Assembly: GCA_012719125.1 (NCBI GenBank)
Contig: JAAYAY010000293.1
Coordinates: 1-64,000, forward strand
Source of the DNA: Planctomycetaceae bacterium
Lineage (GTDB): Bacteria > Planctomycetota > Planctomycetia > Pirellulales > Thermoguttaceae
Length of the DNA stretch: 64,000 bases
Direction: 5' to 3'
In this document: piece by piece, positions 59,253 through 64,000 of the stretch
Position numbering within the stretch: position 1 is the stretch's first letter
Layout of the letters: each line of letters starts with the position of its first letter
Translations under genes and position numbers: made by a program
The notes under the pieces: generated by a model
Database searches by the model: none
Told to the model about the DNA's origin: nothing
Seen by the model: only the letters and a program-made list of their open reading frames with translations

Positions 59253-60422
59253 CTATCCCGATCTTTTGCGGAATTGCCCCAGCGTCAGGCCGGTCTTGCG
59301 TTTGAAGAGCCGGCAGAGGGGTTCGAGATGCTCGAAGCCGGCGTCGGTGGCGATCTGCCGCAAGGTCCAATCCGTCCGCGTTAGCAGTTCTTTGACGCGG
59401 TTGAGTTTGACGCGGTCGATTTCGGCGCGAACCGTGTGGCCGAACGTATCTGCGAACCGCCGCTCCAAGGTGCTTCGCGAGAGAGAGACCGTTTCGACCA
59501 CGTCCCGGACCCCGATTCCGCGGACGGCATGGTGGCGGATGAACTGGGCGGCGGCCACCACGTCCTTATCGGCCGTGGCCACGGCGTCGGTCGACTGGCG
59601 GGCCACGACCGACAGCGGGTTGAACAGGCGGTCGCAGATCCGCCGTCGCCTGTGCATGAGCTGGTCGAGCATCTCGGCAGCCGCATAGCCGGCCCCCGCC
59701 CCGTCGAGTTCCACGCTGGAGAGCGACGGCAGCGCCATCTGGCACACGAGCACGTCGTTGTCGACACCGATCACGGCAACCTCGTCGGGCACCGCGATGC
59801 CATTCTCCCTGCACACGTTGAGGATCTGCTGCCCGCAGATATCGTTACAGGCCATCAGTCCGATCGGTTTCGGGAGCGCGCGCAGCCAGGTGGCGACTTC
59901 GGCTTCCCGGGCCAGGCCGCCGACTTCCAAGGAAGTGACGCGACGTTGCCGGCGGCGCCCGCCGTAGACGCTGACTTCGTAACCCTGTTCGGCCAGGAAG
60001 CGGACGAAACACCGGCAACGCTGCTCGGAGAAGTCGGCGCCCGCAAAACCGCAATAGGCGAAGCGGCGAAAGCCGCGTTCCAGCAAGTGTTCGGCCGCCA
60101 TCCGCGACACATTCCATTCGTCGACCTTCAAGGTAGGCACACCCGGGGGCGAATACCACGAAAACAGATCGATGGTAGGGAGGCCAAGCCGCCGGATCCT
60201 CTGGATCGCGCCCCGGGTTTCCACTCGGGCGATGATGCCGTCGCCGTCCCAGCTTGCCAGCCAGGCCGGGACGCCGTCGCGCAGAGTCCGTTCATGGTGA
60301 TAGATCGCCCACGGCCCATGCTGGTGCGAGTACCGGCTGATCCCCTCGAGCATGCCGCGGCCGTGGGCGCGAGACATTTCGACCAACACGGCCACCTTGG
60401 GTGTGCGTTTTCCCTTGGTCAT
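59253..60422 (-). CDS. XylR-type AraC family transcriptional regulator
   Basis: A 389-residue regulator. Residues about 8-275 form a periplasmic-binding-protein-like sensor (VAVLVEMSRAHGRGMLEGIS, RRFAYCGFAGADFSEQR, GLMACNDICGQQILNVCREN). Residues about 290-389 form an AraC-type DNA-binding domain with two helix-turn-helix motifs (VVETVSLSRSTLERRFADTF and LRQIATDAGFEHLEPLCRLF). This is the XylR architecture, which responds to a sugar. The start at 60422 has AGAGGA upstream. It is divergent from the GH116 gene and probably controls it through the dyad at 60521-60553. Confidence 0.93.
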   Translation of the reverse strand: MTKGKRTPKVAVLVEMSRAHGRGMLEGISRYSHQHGPWAIYHHERTLRDGVPAWLASWDGDGIIARVETRGAIQRIRRLGLPTIDLFSWYSPPGVPTLKVDEWNVSRMAAEHLLERGFRRFAYCGFAGADFSEQRCRCFVRFLAEQGYEVSVYGGRRRQRRVTSLEVGGLAREAEVATWLRALPKPIGLMACNDICGQQILNVCRENGIAVPDEVAVIGVDNDVLVCQMALPSLSSVELDGAGAGYAAAEMLDQLMHRRRRICDRLFNPLSVVARQSTDAVATADKDVVAAAQFIRHHAVRGIGVRDVVETVSLSRSTLERRFADTFGHTVRAEIDRVKLNRVKELLTRTDWTLRQIATDAGFEHLEPLCRLFKRKTGLTLGQFRKRSG

Positions 60423-60498
60423 GGATCCTCTTTGGGTTTGCGGATGGGGCCGCCCTCTCCGCGGCCGCATCCCATGGTACTTCACCCCCGGCGCCCGG

Positions 60499-60576
60499 AG
60501 AATACCGCGATGAGGAAAATGGTCAATAATTTTGACAAGATGAATCATTGACCTTTTGGGCGGGCTGGGCATAAAG
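60499..60576. promoter_or_regulatory. Divergent promoters with -35 boxes in one inverted repeat
   Basis: GGTCAAT (60521-60527) and ATTGACC (60547-60553) are perfect reverse complements 19 bp apart. Each arm supplies a TTGACC -35 box: on the plus strand at 60548-60553 with CATAAA/ATAAAG 16-17 bp on, and on the minus strand at 60526 to 60521 with TATTCT (60504 to 60499) 16 bp on. A regulator bound to the dyad would cover both. Confidence 0.5.
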
Positions 60577-60669
60577 TCAGGTTTACTCGCCATACGACCC
60601 ACCTCATGTCGTAGCCCGTGGAGTCGACTGGTGGGCCCGTTCCTTCCGCTTCGGCACAGGAGACCGCAG

Positions 60670-63582
60670 ATGAGAACCCGCACGCTATGGGTCGTGCTCG
60701 CCGGTTTGTTGGTTGTGGAGAGTTCGCAGGCCGTGGCCGCCCAGCCGCCGGCGAGGCTGTTTGCCACCGACAATCCCCAGCACGGTTGGACACAATTTCC
60801 GGCAGCCGGCTATTCTGAGCCCGTCTGCGGCATTGTCTACCGGCTCAACGACACCGTGACCAACGGCATGCCGCTGGGAGCAGTGGATACGGGCTGCCTG
60901 GATCTGGAGACCAATGGGACCTTCGGCTACAGCACAATCTTCAACAGTATCACACCGCGGGGCAAGTTCGGGCTGCGAACGCCGGTACTGGCCCTGAGCG
61001 TGGGCGGCAAAACCTGGGCCTCCGGCGGCCCGCTGTCGAAACCGACGCTGGTGCACGTTCCCGCCTGGCTGGACTTTGAACTCGGCCCTCAGCCCGCCTG
61101 GGCCAATACGGCAAACCCCATTCCGGTGCCCGGCTGGGCCAAGAGCGTGGGGCAGAGCAAGTACGACATTCCTGCCGGCAGAGTCTTCTGCCACACCCCG
61201 GCGATTGTCCGCTGGACCAGCCCGATCACGGGGAGTATCCGGGTCAGCGGCGGTCTTTGGGCCGTGCGCAATCTGGAAAAGCGGGTCCAGAGGTGGCAAC
61301 TGCGAAAGAACGCAGAGCCGCTGACCGGCGGAGAGATCGGCTGGTCCGAGACCTGCACGTCGGCGACTCCGCAGTCTCTGGCAACAGGAACCGGCGGCGA
61401 GGCTGCCCTGCAACTCGCCGTACGGCAAGGAGACCGGATCGACCTGGGCTTCGATGTGGCAGCCGTGTGCGGCGACCACATCGGCGTGGACCTGAAGATC
61501 ACGGCCGTCGGCGCCGGCAAGACCTGGGACCTGGCCGGCGACTGGAGCGACACCCAGAACCCCAACGGCGTGTGGACCTGTCTCGACGACCGGGGAGGAC
61601 CGCTCTACTTGTTCGAGCAAGGGCGAGCCTCGCAGGTCCAGTTGCCCAGGAAGATCCATTACTGGGGGCATTACCCCGTCGCCGATCTCGAGTACGAGAC
61701 CAACGCCCCCGTGCAACTGGCGCTGCGCGCGTGGAGTCCGTTCCTTCCGGGAGATCTGAAGAGCTCGACGATCCCGGGCATCGTGTTGGAAGCCCACCTT
61801 CGCAACGTGACGGCCGAGCCGCAGAGCGGCACGATCGTGATGAACTTCCCCGGCCCGACCGCGGGCGAAGTGCCGGCCGGCACCGATTATGAGCGCAGCC
61901 AGACCCACGGCCAGTTCCAGGGCATGGAGGTCCGGGCGCCGTCGGTCAGCTATGCTCTGGGGATTGTGGGGCAGGAAAAGCTGCGCCTCGGCGGGGACCT
62001 CGGTTCGGATGAGCAGGCATGGGTCCGGATCGCCCAGTCGCTACCGGCTCCCGAACCCGGACAGGCCGGCACCAGCGCGGCGGTCGACTTCTCGGTTCCT
62101 GCCGGAGAGGAGAAGGTGGTCCGCTTCATCCTCACCTGGTGCGCTCCCGATTGGAAAGCCGGGGGGCATCCCATGGCGACGACGACGAACACCTTCACGC
62201 ACATGTACGCCAGGTTCTATCCCAATCCCGCCCAGACTGCACAGTTGCTGGCGGCGGGCCACGAGTCGCTCCTCCAGCGCATTCTGGCCTGGCAGCAGGT
62301 GCTCTACGCCGAGAAGCAATTGCCGGTTTGGCTGCGCGACGCGCTGGTCAACAATCTCTATATGATCACGGAGGTGGGCCTGTGGGCTCAAGCCAGGCCG
62401 CCGCTGGGTGACTGGGTCCGGCCCGAGGATGGGTTGTACGGCATGGTCGAGTCGCCCCGCGACTGCCCGCAGGTGGAGTGCATCCCCTGCAGCTTCTACG
62501 GCAATATCCCGCTGGTCTACTTCTTCCCGGAGCTGGCTCTGTCGACGCTCCGCGCCTACAAGCACTACCAGTGGCCCGATGGCCAGGTGGTGTGGGCGTT
62601 TGGCGGTCCCCTGGGGGGCAGGCCACCGCTCGAGTTCTCCATGCCCAGCCGACCGTACCAGGTGGCCAGCAGCGACGTCTGCATGGTCGAAATGGTCGAC
62701 AAGCTCTGGCGCCGCACCGGCAACGACGCCGTCCTCGAGGAGTTCTACGATGCCGTCAAGCGGGCCACGATCCACACCATGAACCTGCGGCCGGAATACG
62801 GCGAAAAGCAGGTCATCGCCATGCCCACCGGCGACAAGGACAATGAATGGGTCGAGGACGTGCCGATCTGCGGGCTGGCTTCTCACGTCGGCGGGATCCA
62901 TCTGGCGCAGCTTCGCATGATGAGGCGGATGGCCGAAAAAATGCGTGACGCCGATCTCGTCCGGCAGTGCGACCAGTGGTTCGACGCCGGCGCAAGGGCC
63001 ATGGAAGAGCACCTCTGGACGGGCAAGTACTACCGGTTCTACAACGAACTCACGAGCGGGCAGAAATCCGAGATCATGATGGGTTGCCAACTCGACGGCG
63101 AGTGGATCGCCCGTCTGCACGGCCTGCCCGGCGTGTTTCCGCCGGACCGTGTGCAGACGACGCTCGCCACGATCGCCAAAGGCAACGCCGATCCCCAGGA
63201 GTGTCCGTACGGGATGCGGGTATTCGCCAGTGCGGACGGAAGCAAGGTCCAGGGCAACTTCGGCGGGTATCTGGGCAGAGAGGCGGGGACCTATTCGGCC
63301 GAGGGTTTCATGCTGGGCATGACGTACCTCTACCACGGCCAGAAGGACTTCGGCGAAGACCTCATCCGCCGCACGTTGGCCTACGTGATGGTCCACAACG
63401 GCTACACCTGGGACTTCCCCTTGAGCTGGCAGGTCGACAGTGGAAAGCGGACCTATGGGTCCGACTACTACCAGAACATGATTCTCTGGTCGTCGCCCGC
63501 AGCCTTCGCCGGGCAGGATCTCTCCGCTCCCTGCAAGCCCGGCGGCCTGGTCGACCGCATCCTCAGCGCCGCGTCAAAATAA
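60670..63582 (+). CDS. GH116 family glycosidase, secreted
   Basis: A 970-residue glycoside hydrolase with a signal peptide (LWVVLAGLLVVESSQAVAAQ) and the two-part architecture of GH116 (GBA2-type): an N-terminal beta-sandwich domain (about residues 35-510, with VTNGMPLGAVDTGCLDLETNG) and a catalytic alpha-barrel (about 530-970). Catalytic-domain segments are LVNNLYMITEVGLW (possible nucleophile Glu), PIVYFFPELAL-like residues, WVEDVPICGLASHVGG and EGFMLGMTYLYHG. The classical acid/base context (D-x-Y-D-x-W type) is not obvious in this protein. The start has AGGAG eight bases upstream. It is likely to act on beta-glucosides or similar; regulation by the divergent XylR gene is probable. Confidence 0.9.
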   Translation: MRTRTLWVVLAGLLVVESSQAVAAQPPARLFATDNPQHGWTQFPAAGYSEPVCGIVYRLNDTVTNGMPLGAVDTGCLDLETNGTFGYSTIFNSITPRGKFGLRTPVLALSVGGKTWASGGPLSKPTLVHVPAWLDFELGPQPAWANTANPIPVPGWAKSVGQSKYDIPAGRVFCHTPAIVRWTSPITGSIRVSGGLWAVRNLEKRVQRWQLRKNAEPLTGGEIGWSETCTSATPQSLATGTGGEAALQLAVRQGDRIDLGFDVAAVCGDHIGVDLKITAVGAGKTWDLAGDWSDTQNPNGVWTCLDDRGGPLYLFEQGRASQVQLPRKIHYWGHYPVADLEYETNAPVQLALRAWSPFLPGDLKSSTIPGIVLEAHLRNVTAEPQSGTIVMNFPGPTAGEVPAGTDYERSQTHGQFQGMEVRAPSVSYALGIVGQEKLRLGGDLGSDEQAWVRIAQSLPAPEPGQAGTSAAVDFSVPAGEEKVVRFILTWCAPDWKAGGHPMATTTNTFTHMYARFYPNPAQTAQLLAAGHESLLQRILAWQQVLYAEKQLPVWLRDALVNNLYMITEVGLWAQARPPLGDWVRPEDGLYGMVESPRDCPQVECIPCSFYGNIPLVYFFPELALSTLRAYKHYQWPDGQVVWAFGGPLGGRPPLEFSMPSRPYQVASSDVCMVEMVDKLWRRTGNDAVLEEFYDAVKRATIHTMNLRPEYGEKQVIAMPTGDKDNEWVEDVPICGLASHVGGIHLAQLRMMRRMAEKMRDADLVRQCDQWFDAGARAMEEHLWTGKYYRFYNELTSGQKSEIMMGCQLDGEWIARLHGLPGVFPPDRVQTTLATIAKGNADPQECPYGMRVFASADGSKVQGNFGGYLGREAGTYSAEGFMLGMTYLYHGQKDFGEDLIRRTLAYVMVHNGYTWDFPLSWQVDSGKRTYGSDYYQNMILWSSPAAFAGQDLSAPCKPGGLVDRILSAASK

Positions 63583-64000
63583 GTTGGCCAATTTGGGTGG
63601 CACGTCGCTGAGGCACCAACGGCGTGGCGGGCCCGAGAAACCACGCGATTTGTTGCGTTCAGGTTTCTACCGTCTCCATGAAATGTCGTCAACATCCCGC
63701 AAGAGCTTCCTGTCGTCGTCGAACACTCCGTCGACGTCGCTGGTAGTGCCTGGCATAACTGACTGCCCTGGATATGCCCCGAGTCGTTCAACCACGAACC
63801 TCACGTGGTTATATTACCTGGCAGTCCCTTCGAAGGCCTTCCACCCCCCCCAAAAAAGAAGATTCCGCCAAGCTGGGTTGACCTGGTGAGCGGGGGCAGT
63901 ATCCTCAGTGGGACCGGGGCAGGCCGACACTGAGCGGTCCGGGCAAAACGAACTTGGGTAGAATTAATGAGTTAGCCCCCACGAGGTATCGCATGAGCTG
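63583..64000. other. Right-edge region without a supported gene
   Basis: No supported gene before the window ends. An ACGAGG (63981-63986) seven bases before ATG at 63993 suggests that a plus-strand gene begins at the edge and is cut off. A C-rich run followed by A residues lies at 63842-63856. No terminator was clear. Confidence 0.35.

Overview
The window is GC-rich chromosomal DNA of a planctomycete, most likely of the Pirellulales/Thermoguttaceae type (inference). The signs are a Tat-exported Gfo/Idh/MocA oxidoreductase, a DUF1080 protein, an FG-GAP/VCBS repeat protein, a XylR-type AraC regulator divergent from a GH116 glycosidase, an ECF sigma factor beside a kinase-type TPR region, a fused SecDF, and many short dispersed palindromes. 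It holds about 50 protein genes and one tRNA-Arg(UCU). I found no rRNA, CRISPR array, intact transposase or prophage.

Layout. 0-4 kb: exported VCBS and oxidoreductase genes, then tRNA-Arg. 4.4-8.6 kb: an accessory block of poorly known genes (a pRiA4b ORF-3-like protein, a protein with only the core-binding domain of a tyrosine recombinase, a glycine-rich membrane protein). 9-12 kb: a flavin reductase-like protein, a DUF2177 membrane protein, and a chimeric remnant in which an ECF sigma gene is joined to the TPR tail of a kinase gene. Next to it, at 11.95-12.16 kb, lies a run of hairpins ending in a U-tract that looks like an unannotated structured RNA. 12-21 kb: PPIase, PAS-SpoIIE phosphatase, zinc-ribbon protein, methyltransferase, CaMKII-association-domain protein, NRDE protein, ParA, Nudix and TilS. 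21.7-29 kb: core genes rny, ymdB, yajC and secDF. 29-40 kb: LysM protein, a receiver-GGDEF-CBS protein, a second methyltransferase, a large SF2 helicase, and a MerR regulator overlapping a VIT/von Willebrand A gene. 40-46 kb: archease, YhdH-type oxidoreductase, sulfite/nitrite reductase, FolD and glycerate kinase. 46-49 kb: an exported duplicated-domain protein and a secreted TIM-barrel-like protein. 49.7-53.4 kb: a nickel/cobalt ECF transporter operon (nikK-M-L-Q-O). 53.4-64 kb: DUF1080 and beta-helix proteins, a macro domain, TauE, a Flp pilin, an HD-GYP phosphodiesterase, XylR and GH116.

Working together. RNase Y with YmdB, and YajC with SecDF, are RNA-decay and secretion housekeeping. The GGDEF and HD-GYP proteins suggest cyclic-di-GMP signalling. 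NikK/L/M/Q/O form a complete metal importer with a candidate palindromic operator upstream. XylR and GH116 share an intergenic region whose two -35 boxes form the arms of one inverted repeat. At least six families of palindromic or direct repeats sit between genes, and one copy lies inside the nik operon. All assignments come from reading translated motifs; no database search was run.
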